Shown: piece by piece, positions 8,823-18,180 of the stretch
How positions within the stretch are numbered: position 1 is the first letter of the stretch
Layout of the letters: every line of letters begins with the position of its first letter
Source: JACDAE01 sp963717195
GTDB taxonomy: Bacteria; Chloroflexota; Ktedonobacteria; Ktedonobacterales; Ktedonobacteraceae
Assembly (NCBI GenBank): GCA_963717195.1
Contig: CAVQVR010000021.1
Span: 744,001 to 808,000, forward strand
Length of the DNA stretch: 64,000 nt
Direction of reading: 5' to 3'
The notes under the pieces: generated by a model
What the model was told of the DNA's origin: nothing
The model's input: only the letters and a program-made list of their open reading frames with translations
Database searches by the model: none
Made by a program: the position numbers and the translations under genes

Positions 8823-9167
8823 TTAGGATTTCTCAGTATCGACTATGACTGAGAGAAATGCTCCTGGTTCCTCTATTGGTCGGGAGTTTAAGCGCTTGCT
8901 TATAAACCTATACGTTACTCCTGTGTGAATATCTGTCCACTCGGCTTCAATATAATAACAGTAATTGATGCGTGGAAATTCTGTCGGCCCACGCTCTTCC
9001 ACTTCCTGGCGTATGACTGTGACAATCGCTACAACTCGTTTGCCATTCTCTTGCAAGATGCTGCTACTGTGGCGCTGCAAATATGCAAGCAAACGATTGG
9101 TGATAAAGAAAACGATGGCGAGCAGCATAAAGACAAGAAGCACAAATTGCACCTGACTGATTTCCAT
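8823..9167 (-). CDS. Small membrane-anchored DUF3592-like protein
   Basis: A 114-residue protein with one N-terminal transmembrane helix (FVLLVFMLLAIVFFIT, about residues 8-23) and a soluble beta-rich tail. The tail contains GKRVVAIVT, FPRINYCYYIEAEW and YRFISK, which follow the pattern of DUF3592 proteins (a small beta domain outside membrane helices). The function is unknown. The start is supported by AGAGAGAAGATGG upstream. It lies just downstream of the glycolate-oxidase fusion gene on the same strand. Confidence 0.5.
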   Translation of the reverse strand: MEISQVQFVLLVFMLLAIVFFITNRLLAYLQRHSSSILQENGKRVVAIVTVIRQEVEERGPTEFPRINYCYYIEAEWTDIHTGVTYRFISKRLNSRPIEEPGAFLSVIVDTEKS

Positions 9168-9226
9168 ACCATCTTCTCTCTATTCGTCAATCAAGCAGGA
9201 TATCTTCAAACGATGCTAAATACTAC

Positions 9227-11849
9227 TCACAATTTCAGTATGCTCTGTGGATCCCAACGAGCTTTTAAGGCTCTCATCAAATCCAGCCCTTCAGGTTGAT
9301 ATCCCCATCTGTCGATTTTGTTGTGTAGGGATGCTGGCATATCAATAACCATTGCATATCCCCCTGCTGCCAGAGCTGCTTTCCGCAACGCTTCTAGCCA
9401 TGCACTTGCTTCTGCTAAGTCCTCAGCTTCCTTGATTGCATAGATCAGGCCACTGCTAATATCAATAGTGAAGGATCCGGTGTTAAGTAATGCGGCCTGA
9501 TCCTGAATATATGCGGCTAGATCTCTGCCTGGTATGCCGATACGTACCTGCAACGTCTTTTGAGCTGTGCCACCAAGCATTGCGGCCCATATGGCGGTTC
9601 CTGTTGGTGCTTCAACTTCCACTGGTGCTGGCGTTCCTTCTTTCCGCAGCTCCTGGCATACCTGGTCGAGTTCGGCCAGTACATCTTTTGGCATTCCTTC
9701 AGCAGTGTAAGCCAGTAGATAATTGTCCCTGGCAACTTCTATAAGGGAAGAACCCTTGTTGAGCGTAATCGCAGAGGCATTTAAAGCCAGTGGTAGCAAT
9801 CGTCTTCCCCAGATCAGGCCATAGCGCAGGTCATCTAGCGGGATCAGAAGTGTCCTCCTGGTGCGAGGCAAGGCCATCAGTTTGAGCGTAATATCAACGA
9901 TCAGTCCAAGGGTGCCGTGAGAGCCAACGAAGACCTTGGTAAGGTCATAACCAGCCACGTTTTTCACAATGGGTCGCCCTGTACGTATAACGTTCCCGTT
10001 GGCCAGGGCTACTGTAGTAGAGAGCACAAGGTCGCGTATGGAACCGTAGCGCATGCGGAGCGGAGCATTCGTGTTACTTGCAACGATTTCTCCAATGGTC
10101 GCCTCGGGCCAGGGAGAGGCCAACGCAATCTGGCGACGATCTTTAGCCAGGAATGCTTGAATCTCCGCAAGAGGTGTACCAGCTCCAACGGTTATGTACA
10201 GATCATCAGGGGCATACGTCTTGACACCGCGCAGTGCATGAGTGGAGAGCGCAATTGGTGTTGATCTTGCATCGTTGAATTTTGCATGGCCGTTTCCATA
10301 GATATATACCGGGTGCCGTGCTTTCGCCAGGGCTAATAGGATGTGTGCAGCTTCCTCAGCGCTTGTCGGCGTGAAGGTTTCCCCTGGCTGGATAGCGAGC
10401 TCATGAGGCTGCTTATTGAAGGGGTACTCTTTGACATAACCAGCAAATGGGCCTGCGTCGTCATGAGCGGGTGGTGGGAAAAGTTTACCAGGATTAAGGA
10501 TATTATTGGGATCAAAGACCTGTTTCACATCCCACATCGCCATCAATTCAACTGGTTTGTGCATCAGAGACATGTGTTCACGTTTCTCAATGCCGACACC
10601 ATGTTCACCAGTCAGGCTGCCACCCATTTCTATGCTGCATCGTATAATTTCGCCAGCTGCCGTATGGATGCGCCGCATGAGATCCTGGTTCTCTGGTTCT
10701 GGGATCAGCAACATAGGATGCAGATTGCCATCTCCTGCGTGAAGAACGTGGCCCGCACGTATATTGTAGCGCTCACAAATCTTATTGACCTCAGTTAATA
10801 TCTCGGCCAGGCGACTGCGTGGAACGGTAATATCGATGGAATAATAAGAAGGAACAAGCCTTGCGATAGCGCCACCAGCACTTTTACGGGCCAGCCAGAT
10901 TTTGGCCCGTTCTTCCTCGTTGCTGGCGATGTGCAGGCCGTATCCATGCTGCTCTTGCAAAATAGCGGCAATCTCGTTCATCTGTTCATCAATGCTGACA
11001 GGATAGCCATCGATATCGATAATAAGAATAGCGCCTGCATCCAATGGTAGACCTGCATGTGCGAAAGGCTCAACCATTCTGATAATCTGCTGGTCCATCA
11101 TCTCCATCGTAGCAGGCACAAAGCCGGTCGCGATCAGCGTCGATACCGCATTGCCCGCCAGTTCAATCGAGTCAAAGATTGCCAACAGTGTCTTAACTCC
11201 TGGAGGCATACGTAGCAAGCGTACTGTAATAGAGGTAATCAGTCCCAGCATGCCTTCGCTGCCAGTAATCAAGCCACACAAGTCGTATTCTGGATAGTCC
11301 AGGGCGTGACCACCCACGCGTATGCAGTGCCCATTTGCTAAAACGACATCCATCCCGATCACGTAGTTAGTGGTTACCCCATACTTGAAGCAATGGGGAC
11401 CACCGGAGTTCTCAGCTGACGTTGCCGCCTATAGTAGACGCACACTGGCTGGCGGGATCGGGAGGAAAATAGAGGCCATGCGTTTTCGCCTGTTCATCCA
11501 GGCGCAGGTTGATCAATGCTGGCTCAACGACTGCACTCCGTCCGTGAACATCGATATCAAGCAACCGATCCATGTGTGAAAACTCAACGATGATTCCTCC
11601 ACGATCAGCTACCGCGCCGCCCGAAAGTCCTGTACCTGCGCCACGAGCTACGATGGGAACTCGATATTCCGAGGCCCAGGAGACTACACGTGCAACCTCT
11701 TCTGCTGTACGCGGAAAGACCACCGCATCTGGCAAGGCTTTATCGATGCCTGCATCGGCCTCGTAAGCGACAAGTGACGCTCTATCCATAAAGACCTGTC
11801 CTTTGGGGAGGATGCTCTTTAATGAATTGAGGACATTCTCCTTTAACAT
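9227..11849 (-). pseudogene. glcD: Glycolate oxidase GlcD-GlcE fusion, frameshifted
   Basis: The N-terminal half is GlcD: an FAD-binding PCMH domain (VPIVARGAGTGLSGG), then the C-terminal lobe with HAGDGNLHP and GEHGVGIEKRE. A linker after GKLFPPP leads to a second flavin-domain protein like GlcE (GRPIVKNVAGYDLTKVFVG). The fusion would be about 880 residues. One extra base at 11417 breaks it: IGGNVS-stop in one frame and AENSGGPHC onward in the next. Deleting it gives the conserved GGNVAENSGG. The motif is not a known slippery site, so this is either decay or a sequence error. Intact homologues oxidise glycolate or D-lactate together with GlcF. ATG 11849 is favoured over 11870 because AGAGG lies 7 bases upstream. 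Confidence 0.8.
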
Positions 11850-11954
11850 CGCCTGTACCTCTTTCTTCATTGACGGAGTTTATTGTAAGCCATCCACACG
11901 GACGTCGTAAACCACGCGAGCGTCGTAAACGGCACGGGCTTGTAAACGGCGCCC

Positions 11955-12392
11955 CTACCGGTGGGGCAACGCTGCGATAAACGTTCCAGCAACCTTTACA
12001 TCGCCATTCTGATCGACGGCTTGAACCTTACCTGCAATTCGTCCTTCGCCATCAGCTTCATATTTTTCAGTAACTGTGCCTGTGCAAGTGATTTCATCAT
12101 TGAGATGCGTCATCCCTTTGAAGCGCACGCCGAACTTGCGTAGAGCATTTGGTCCTGCGTAGTCGCTCAGAAGCTGACCTACAAAGCCCATAATGAGCAT
12201 TCCATGCGCAATAATGCCGCCAGTACCGATCTCCTCGCCAACTTTAGGGTCGGTATGTAACGGATTAAAATCGCCTGAAGCTCCAGCGTACCGCACCAGG
12301 CGGAGATGCGTCATAGGCGATTTCACTAAGGGCGGAATCTCCTCGCCAATCTGCACATCTTCATAGTAGCGTTTTGTTTGTTCTGCCTGCAT
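11955..12392 (-). CDS. MaoC-like (R)-hydratase
   Basis: A 145-residue hot-dog-fold protein. The catalytic Asp/His segment ASGDFNPLHTDP and the following GGIIAHGMLIMG are the (R)-specific enoyl-CoA/ACP hydratase 2 signature. It is directly downstream of a second hot-dog gene (12436-12885) with a 43-base gap, so the two probably form a heterodimer like mycobacterial HadA/HadB. In that arrangement this is the catalytic HadB-like subunit. It would hydrate or dehydrate 3-hydroxyacyl chains. Confidence 0.85.
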   Translation of the reverse strand: MQAEQTKRYYEDVQIGEEIPPLVKSPMTHLRLVRYAGASGDFNPLHTDPKVGEEIGTGGIIAHGMLIMGFVGQLLSDYAGPNALRKFGVRFKGMTHLNDEITCTGTVTEKYEADGEGRIAGKVQAVDQNGDVKVAGTFIAALPHR

Positions 12393-12435
12393 TATATGTT
12401 CATCTCCTTTCGTCTTAGAAAATATCTATTTGCCA

Positions 12436-12885
12436 TTACTCGCGTACAATAAGCATACTTTTAGCTATCAGTACGGGCTGGTGATCCTGATTTGTATAGC
12501 GCGTCGCTGTCGTGACTATATCCATAGAGCCATCTTTCATCTTGCGCGTCTTGCCATCTATAATCGTCGTTGTGCCTGTAAGTACATCGCCGGGATAGAT
12601 TGGAGCCAGGTATTCGTACTCTTCCTCGCCATGTAAAATACGCATCACGTTGATACCAACCTGCTCCAGGTGATCTCCTTGCCTGGTATTCCCCCAGAAA
12701 GAAAATATCGTAGGAGCGGTGGGAAAGAGAGGCACATCTTTAAAGCCTTGCGCCTGAGCAGCTTCACGACTATGATAAACCGGATTATTGTCACCAATGG
12801 CGAAGGCCAGTTCGGAGATTTTGCAACGCTCAACTTCGATGGTAAAGGGTGGAAAGCTTACACCAATGTTACTTTTATCAAACAT
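12436..12885 (-). CDS. MaoC N-terminal-type dehydratase, partner subunit
   Basis: A 149-residue hot-dog protein of the FAS1-like dehydratase (HadA-like) type. It has the conserved FAIGDNNPVYHS and PTAPTIFSF segments but not the full hydratase 2 signature, as expected for the substrate-binding partner of a MaoC-type dimer. AAGGAG is placed 7 bases before the ATG. It is first in a two-gene minus-strand operon with the catalytic subunit at 11955-12392. Upstream lies an 80-bp palindromic repeat. Confidence 0.8.
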   Translation of the reverse strand: MFDKSNIGVSFPPFTIEVERCKISELAFAIGDNNPVYHSREAAQAQGFKDVPLFPTAPTIFSFWGNTRQGDHLEQVGINVMRILHGEEEYEYLAPIYPGDVLTGTTTIIDGKTRKMKDGSMDIVTTATRYTNQDHQPVLIAKSMLIVRE

Positions 12886-12901
12886 ACAGTGCTCCTTAAC
12901 G

Positions 12902-12981
12902 TAGGGGCGTCACCTTGCGTGCGCCCGGTACTAGATGAGCAACGTCCATGGAAAGCGGGCGCACGCAAGGTGACGCCCCTA
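12902..12981. repeat. GTAGGGGC-family palindrome
   Basis: Perfect 26-base arms (12902-12927 and 12956-12981) with a 28-base loop. The arm begins TAGGGGCGTCACC and ends GCGCCCG. It is a member of the dispersed intergenic repeat family, here sitting just upstream of a gene and so unlikely to act as its terminator. Confidence 0.85.
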
Positions 12982-13231
12982 TGCATTTCTCCCGAAGGAC
13001 TGAAACCCGAAATATTTCAATGCTGATTGTGAGAACAGTATGTGCCTCGTATTGAGGGCTTGTCAAGAGAGAGAAAATGTTTGAAAATGTGTATTGAGGT
13101 GTATAATACGTCCAGGCATAAGTCAAATGACGGCAATTTAGCCTTTATGTTTTCTGTAGCGTTGTTGTAATGTGGAAGCATAAGTTAGCTGCACCTATGT
13201 ATACTATTTTAGCGCAGAATTGGATGCTTTA

Positions 13232-14515
13232 ATGAATAATGGGAAAAATTGGATATTGAATCGTTTCCAGTCAGATCGTAGAAGATTGTTGAGGACGGCT
13301 GGAACTCTTTTAAGTGTATTAATGGTTGATAGTGCCTGCTCTACGCCTTCGCTAACGGCGGCGGCTCCAACTCCTACGAGCACAAAGCCAACACCTACGC
13401 CTCTCTCAATTCCAGGCAAAATCATAACTGAAGATGATCTATTAAATGCTATCGTTCAGCATATGAGCCTTGATCAGAAGCTTGGTCAGATGGTTATTGT
13501 GGAGTTCTATAGTTCTACATTCGATGCTCATCTGCAACAGATGGTTTTAAAAAACTTTATCAGTGGCGTCCTCATCGAAAATGGGAATGGCAATGCGCAA
13601 ACACGTGCTCAACTGTTCGCGCTCAACCATGATATGCAGGCGCGGGCACATATCCCGCTGTTTATTTCTACCGACTATGAGGGAGGGGTGGTCAATGAAC
13701 TACGTCGCATTACTGGTGAACGCCCATCGGAGTCGGCTATTGGTGCAACTGGGAATACTCAAGTAGCGTATGACGCGGGTCATAGCGCTGCTGCTGATCT
13801 CAAAGGACTGGGTCTGAACGTCAATTTTATGCCTGTCGTCGATGTTTTGACAAATCCCAACAACCCTGGCTTGCCTGATCGCACCTTTGGCTCGGATCCT
13901 ACCCTGGTTACAAATATGGGTCGTGCATATCTCAAGGGATTGACCGCCGGTGATGTAGTTGGTTGCCTCAAACATTTCCCCGGACTTGGAAGTGCCAATC
14001 TTGATCCGCATCTTTCACTGCCAACGATGGATCGTAGTCTTGCCACGCTTAATAGCGTCGATTTTGTGCCATATCACACGCTGATCAATGAGGGCATTGT
14101 TCCGATGGTGATGGTTACACACATTTTGAATCCGCAGCTTGATCCCACTCTGCCAACCTCGCTCTCGCCCAATGTGGTTACGAAATTGCTGCGTGACCAG
14201 CTCAAGTTCAACGGTGTTATTATCTGCGATACGCTCTGGATGGGTGGTATTAGCAATACCTACTCTCTCTCACAGGCTGCTGTATTGACAGTTAAAGCAG
14301 GGACTGATCTGATCCTTGGCCCACGCGGTCCAGTTGAGGCCAACACTATGCTTGTTGGGTTGCGTCGGGCCGTCGATGGTGGTCAGATCTCTGTGAGCCA
14401 GATCGATGCTTCAGTGACGCGCATTTTGCGGATGAAGATGAAGTATAATATTTTGTCGCATGATCTGGCATTGCAGTTGGCTGGTATGACGGGCGCGAGT
14501 GAGCAACGGAATTAG
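13232..14515 (+). CDS. Exported GH3 beta-N-acetylhexosaminidase-like enzyme
   Basis: A glycoside hydrolase family 3 protein of about 427 residues. The N-terminus has DRRRLLRTAG, a hydrophobic core and DSAC, fitting a lipoprotein or twin-arginine-like export signal. The domain includes ISTDYEGGVVNEL, KHFPGLGSANLDPHLSLP (the NagZ-type H-D general acid loop) and IICDTLWMGG, with the nucleophile Asp near residue 332. A short linker rich in Thr/Pro follows the signal. It probably releases N-acetylglucosamine from peptidoglycan or glycans outside the membrane. ATG 13232 is taken; a TTG at 13220 is in frame but has no better ribosome site. Confidence 0.8.
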   Translation: MNNGKNWILNRFQSDRRRLLRTAGTLLSVLMVDSACSTPSLTAAAPTPTSTKPTPTPLSIPGKIITEDDLLNAIVQHMSLDQKLGQMVIVEFYSSTFDAHLQQMVLKNFISGVLIENGNGNAQTRAQLFALNHDMQARAHIPLFISTDYEGGVVNELRRITGERPSESAIGATGNTQVAYDAGHSAAADLKGLGLNVNFMPVVDVLTNPNNPGLPDRTFGSDPTLVTNMGRAYLKGLTAGDVVGCLKHFPGLGSANLDPHLSLPTMDRSLATLNSVDFVPYHTLINEGIVPMVMVTHILNPQLDPTLPTSLSPNVVTKLLRDQLKFNGVIICDTLWMGGISNTYSLSQAAVLTVKAGTDLILGPRGPVEANTMLVGLRRAVDGGQISVSQIDASVTRILRMKMKYNILSHDLALQLAGMTGASEQRN

Positions 14516-14665
14516 AGAAATTTCTTTGATATAGTCTAAACCTCGTCACACATGGTTTACAAAACCTGGTAGCGACACCGACAGAGAGATAGGGACTTCC
14601 TTGTATCTCTTGAATTTGTTTGAGAAGCCCCTATATCAACTACTCTGGCATTTGTCGATCGAAGA

Positions 14666-16387
14666 TTAATCAGCTTCTAGTTTGATAGTGTCATACATGA
14701 TGCCTCCTCTGCTATTCACCTGGGTCATGTTGAAGGTGATGATGTTGCTCCCTACTTTCAATAAGGAGGCCGGGAAACTGATGGGAAGCAGATGATAGTA
14801 ACCGCTCTGATCGGCATCGCGGTAAATGGTCGCGTCATTGGGATAGGATGGAAATGTCTCCACAGAAGTGCCATTCACTCGAACCTGAACGTTCGGGGTT
14901 CTGGTTGCCCCGGCAAGCGCTACCGTCAAATGTCCATTACCACTGTAGATTTGACTGAGCGAGAAATTCACTGTCCAGGTGCCTACTTGCGTCTGAGCAT
15001 AATACCAGTTCTTTGCTGGAATGCTCTGACCGATGGTATAGGTCAGGTTAGCCGGAACATCTTTGAACAGGCCATACTGGCGCGGGAAGGTTCCAAATTT
15101 GAATTCGTCCGCCTTGCGGTCAGCGGTTCCGATTTGCCACAGGAAATGAGCAAAGTGCGGAGGGGTCCAGATGAGCGTTCCTAGAACGGTTGACGAACCG
15201 CTAATGGAGATATTGTCGTGTTCGTATTGATCGGTGATATCGCCAATACTTCCCCCGGTCGCGTAGGCATACAGGCTATAGTTCCCCTGACGTACGTTGG
15301 GGATACTGAAATGACCTTGAGAGTCGGCCTGAGCGTAGAAGATGTAGTCGGAGCCTTGCGCATACAGGTCGCCGCCTGGCTTCGCTAGAGTCACCATCGC
15401 CCCTGCCGCTGCCCGCCCATCTGCCAGGCGCAACGTGCCGGTGACCGTGGTACGCGACAGTGGATAGTTCGCGTTGGATAACCAGGTATAGGGCCACGCG
15501 GCCTCTTCAGTAGCGGCTTGCGCCTGGGCATTCGCAATGCTTCCATTGTTGAAATAGATCAGCCAGGGACCAAAAATTTTGCCGTTAGGAACCTGGACTG
15601 CAGGAGACCCGAAATGACTGCCCGTCAGGACATTGAGTACAGTACCGTCCCCGGAACTACTCTCGACGTGAACCGTCAATTCTTGTTTCATCGGCCCGCC
15701 ATTGTTGTACTCGTGGCTGGCTGAGATGACCCAGACGCCATATCCTCCGCCGTAAACTCCATGGACGTGGTCTTCCGCTTCATAGGTAGCCCCGTCATAT
15801 TTACTGTACACCGTTCCATCAGGCAGTTGGAATGTTTCATTCTGAAGAACCTTCGATTGTTGTATCTCACTCAGGGTAGGGAACGTACCTGAGCGCTCGG
15901 CATTATAGCCGTTCCTGAAGATGTTGCCATCTACCCGATACACGGTACGGAATTCTGTCACAGTTCCGATATTGGCGGCGACAAAGTAAGAGTAGAGACC
16001 ACTCAAATTGTTCTGTATGACATAGTGTAGTTCACCCTGGCTACTGATGTAGGCAATATCCGCCATTGACGAGGTATTCGTGATGACTTTTAACCGGGTC
16101 GGAGTAAGACTACCCCCAGTCTCGAACAGGTTATAAAATCCTCTCGCCGATCCGATCAGTTCTTTCCCATTCCAGACAAGGGAGTAAGCATCCCCCGAAC
16201 TGTTGAACTTGATAGTATAAATGCCGTTCGACATGACCGCATTCATCCCTGATACCTGGAGTTGAACAGAACTTGCCGCTGAGGCGCGTAATACATGCGG
16301 GAAAAGCACCAGCGCTGATAAAAGCAATCCAAACAGGGAAAAGGGTACAACCCATGTTCGTAATGCGCGTAGCTTTACAGAAACCAT
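14666..16387 (-). CDS. Secreted rhamnogalacturonan lyase-like (PL4) protein
   Basis: A 573-residue exported protein. The start at 16387 follows AAGGAG and gives a classical signal peptide ending near RASAAS. The rest matches rhamnogalacturonate lyases: an N-terminal beta-sandwich (WNGKELIG), KYDGATYEAEDHVHG, a fibronectin-like middle domain (GTLRLADGRAAAG) and a C-terminal carbohydrate-binding-like domain introduced by LWQIGTADRKADEFKFG. The family cleaves the rhamnogalacturonan I backbone of pectin by beta-elimination. It is followed on the same strand, 280 bases upstream in the map, by a CE2-like esterase, suggesting plant-polymer attack. Confidence 0.75.
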   Translation of the reverse strand: MVSVKLRALRTWVVPFSLFGLLLSALVLFPHVLRASAASSVQLQVSGMNAVMSNGIYTIKFNSSGDAYSLVWNGKELIGSARGFYNLFETGGSLTPTRLKVITNTSSMADIAYISSQGELHYVIQNNLSGLYSYFVAANIGTVTEFRTVYRVDGNIFRNGYNAERSGTFPTLSEIQQSKVLQNETFQLPDGTVYSKYDGATYEAEDHVHGVYGGGYGVWVISASHEYNNGGPMKQELTVHVESSSGDGTVLNVLTGSHFGSPAVQVPNGKIFGPWLIYFNNGSIANAQAQAATEEAAWPYTWLSNANYPLSRTTVTGTLRLADGRAAAGAMVTLAKPGGDLYAQGSDYIFYAQADSQGHFSIPNVRQGNYSLYAYATGGSIGDITDQYEHDNISISGSSTVLGTLIWTPPHFAHFLWQIGTADRKADEFKFGTFPRQYGLFKDVPANLTYTIGQSIPAKNWYYAQTQVGTWTVNFSLSQIYSGNGHLTVALAGATRTPNVQVRVNGTSVETFPSYPNDATIYRDADQSGYYHLLPISFPASLLKVGSNIITFNMTQVNSRGGIMYDTIKLEAD

Positions 16388-16596
16388 ACTTCGCTCTCCT
16401 TGCGTAAATCGGTCAATTACATGTTCAAACGAGTATAAAAACAGCAAAGGTTCTCAGAAAAAGAGGGTGTGCAAACCTTCCTTGGCCAGCGGTTCAAGAA
16501 GTGTTCCCTGGCTTTGCCTCTTCTGAAGCGCTGCCAGTAATCGTTGACTTTATCGGTTAAAAAAGCAGCTTATGCAGTTGTAGAGTGATATTATAT

Positions 16597-16629
16597 CACA
16601 GGCAGCTTCGACAAATGAAGCTGCCTGTG
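16597..16629 (-). terminator. Terminator between esterase and lyase genes
   Basis: A perfect 13-bp stem (16597-16609 with 16617-16629, CACAGGCAGCTTC) with a 7-base loop lies 38 bases after the esterase stop codon. Read on the minus strand it is followed by an AT-rich tract. Confidence 0.75.
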
Positions 16630-16667
16630 CTTTCCATTATCCTGAATTTCAGAAAACGACTGATGCT

Positions 16668-17738
16668 CTATATATTCTTCCAGGTCAGCCCCATAATTGG
16701 TGCAAGAATTGGTCCAAGCTTATTGGCAACCTTCACATGCCCGGCATCACTGGGGTGAGGTCCGGAGTTGTAATCAGATGCAACTAGCCATCCAGTTGTA
16801 TCAATATATTGCACATGTTTGTTTCCGGCAGCTTGAACAGCCTGGACGGCGGCTAGAGTGGGAGCTGCTTTACTACCACGAAATGTCCTGAGCACAATAA
16901 TATGGGCGTTAGGATATTTCGCAGTTATATTTTGCAAAAACGTTATGTAGGTTGATTGGAACGTCGCGTCGCTTACATGATAGCCAGCATCATTCGTACC
17001 CAGGTTAATTACCACTATGCGGGGATGGTAGCGCGAAAAGTCCCAAGTGGGAGAGTTCGGGAAGTAGACTGTCTGCAATTTGAAGAATGCCCGGCTCATA
17101 CCAATTGCATTAGGGGAACCGCATTGCACATGATCAGTCAGGCAGATACCGCCTTGAGCGATCTGGGTATGTCTGACGCCTAAATTTTCTCCAATCAGCC
17201 AGGCGTAATCAGAGAGTGCCCGTTTGGTATCTGTCGCGCCTGCCGTAATTGAATCTCCCACAAATTCGATTAACTGCGAAGAAATAGGGGTTGCAAGCGT
17301 TGTGGCTCCAGCATCAAGAAGAAGTCCCTGAAACGCGATGTCGTCATGCTCAGTATATGCCGCGACCCGCAATGAGTGAGTTCCTGCAGCAAGAGGGGTG
17401 GGGGTTAAGTTCACTGTCCCAATCGCATTGGCATAAAAAGTATCTTTTCCATTATCGATCAGGGCATAGATATTGGCTGAATGCGCCAGCTTAATTTTGA
17501 CAGTGGTACCTGTGAACGTTGTTTTGAAATAAGCTCCAGGCCAGTAACTCGTGTAGGTTGTACTGGAAGAGGTGTCCCAGCGTCCAACATAATTGATGTC
17601 TGGGTCGGTTGGTAGTACGCTCTTTTCGGCTGCGTAAACTGCTGTTGTGGTTACGATGCTGCCAACACAGGCAAGAGCTGTGAGAATTACGATGAGTATG
17701 TTGCGCGAAATCCGTTTTGGCGCTAACGCTGATGTCAT
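16668..17738 (-). CDS. Exported CE2-like SGNH esterase
   Basis: A 356-residue secreted hydrolase. AAGGAGG precedes ATG 17738; the upstream extension to 17804 is ignored. A signal peptide (LIVILTALACVGSIV, then AVYAAE) leads to a jelly-roll domain and then an SGNH hydrolase: GDSITAG with Ser at about 163, INLGTNDAGY with Gly/Asn/Asp, and HPSDAGHVKV with the Asp-His pair. The two-domain order is that of carbohydrate esterase family 2, which removes acetyl groups from xylan or other polysaccharides. It lies upstream of the PL4-like gene on the same strand, but a terminator separates them. Confidence 0.8.
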   Translation of the reverse strand: MTSALAPKRISRNILIVILTALACVGSIVTTTAVYAAEKSVLPTDPDINYVGRWDTSSSTTYTSYWPGAYFKTTFTGTTVKIKLAHSANIYALIDNGKDTFYANAIGTVNLTPTPLAAGTHSLRVAAYTEHDDIAFQGLLLDAGATTLATPISSQLIEFVGDSITAGATDTKRALSDYAWLIGENLGVRHTQIAQGGICLTDHVQCGSPNAIGMSRAFFKLQTVYFPNSPTWDFSRYHPRIVVINLGTNDAGYHVSDATFQSTYITFLQNITAKYPNAHIIVLRTFRGSKAAPTLAAVQAVQAAGNKHVQYIDTTGWLVASDYNSGPHPSDAGHVKVANKLGPILAPIMGLTWKNI

Positions 17739-18048
17739 CTTTACCTCCTTGTTAAGATGCAGACGAAATGAGAAAATAAACAAAGCGACCCAACAACGAG
17801 TCACTAAATTTCAACGTAATTATAAGAGGTTGCCAGTGAATTTGTCAAGGACAATAGTCTAATTTCTATAAAATAGGAGCAAGATGCGATTTTTAATTTC
17901 AGAAGTACTGAGATAGTGTTTGTGTTATAAAGTAGGGGCAATATGGAAACGTGGTCCGTACACAAGTCCTTGTAAAGTGAGATGGATTGTCCGCCAGGGG
18001 ATGACCCTACTATACGGATGGTTACATATGCATGGCTGAAAGAAGGAA
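17739..18048. other. Intergenic region between divergent genes
   Basis: Gene-free stretch between the divergent esterase and accC genes. It is AT-rich near 17800-17940. I see no structured RNA or repeat in it; the minus-strand open frame 17804-18100 has no recognisable features. Confidence 0.4.
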
Positions 18049-18078
18049 TGAACACAAAGCGAGGTTCTGTGATATAAT
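18049..18078 (+). promoter_or_regulatory. Candidate promoter of the accC operon
   Basis: A perfect -10 hexamer TATAAT (18073-18078) lies 18 bases after TGAACA (18049-18054), a weak -35. It is about 40 bases before the leader ORF. Confidence 0.45.
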
Positions 18079-18120
18079 GCCTAACAACACTCCCCCTCAA
18101 GGGCTGAAGGTAAGAGGAGC

Positions 18121-18180
18121 ATGGTGAAGCCTGTGATAAACGATTGCTTCATCTCTAAAATATGTTTAATAAGATTTTGA
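18121..18180 (+). CDS. 19-residue leader ORF overlapping accC
   Basis: ATG 18121 follows AAGAGGAG at ideal spacing and opens a 19-codon frame ended by TGA at 18178-18180. It overlaps the first codons of accC (18162) in another frame. accC itself has no good ribosome site, so translation of the leader may be needed to feed ribosomes to the accC start. The peptide has no known family. It is a small-ORF or coupling-leader candidate only. Confidence 0.35.
   Translation: MVKPVINDCFISKICLIRF

Noticed and set aside
17804..18100. 98-codon minus-strand frame
   Set aside because: No domain, no ribosome site, and it lies over the accC promoter region.
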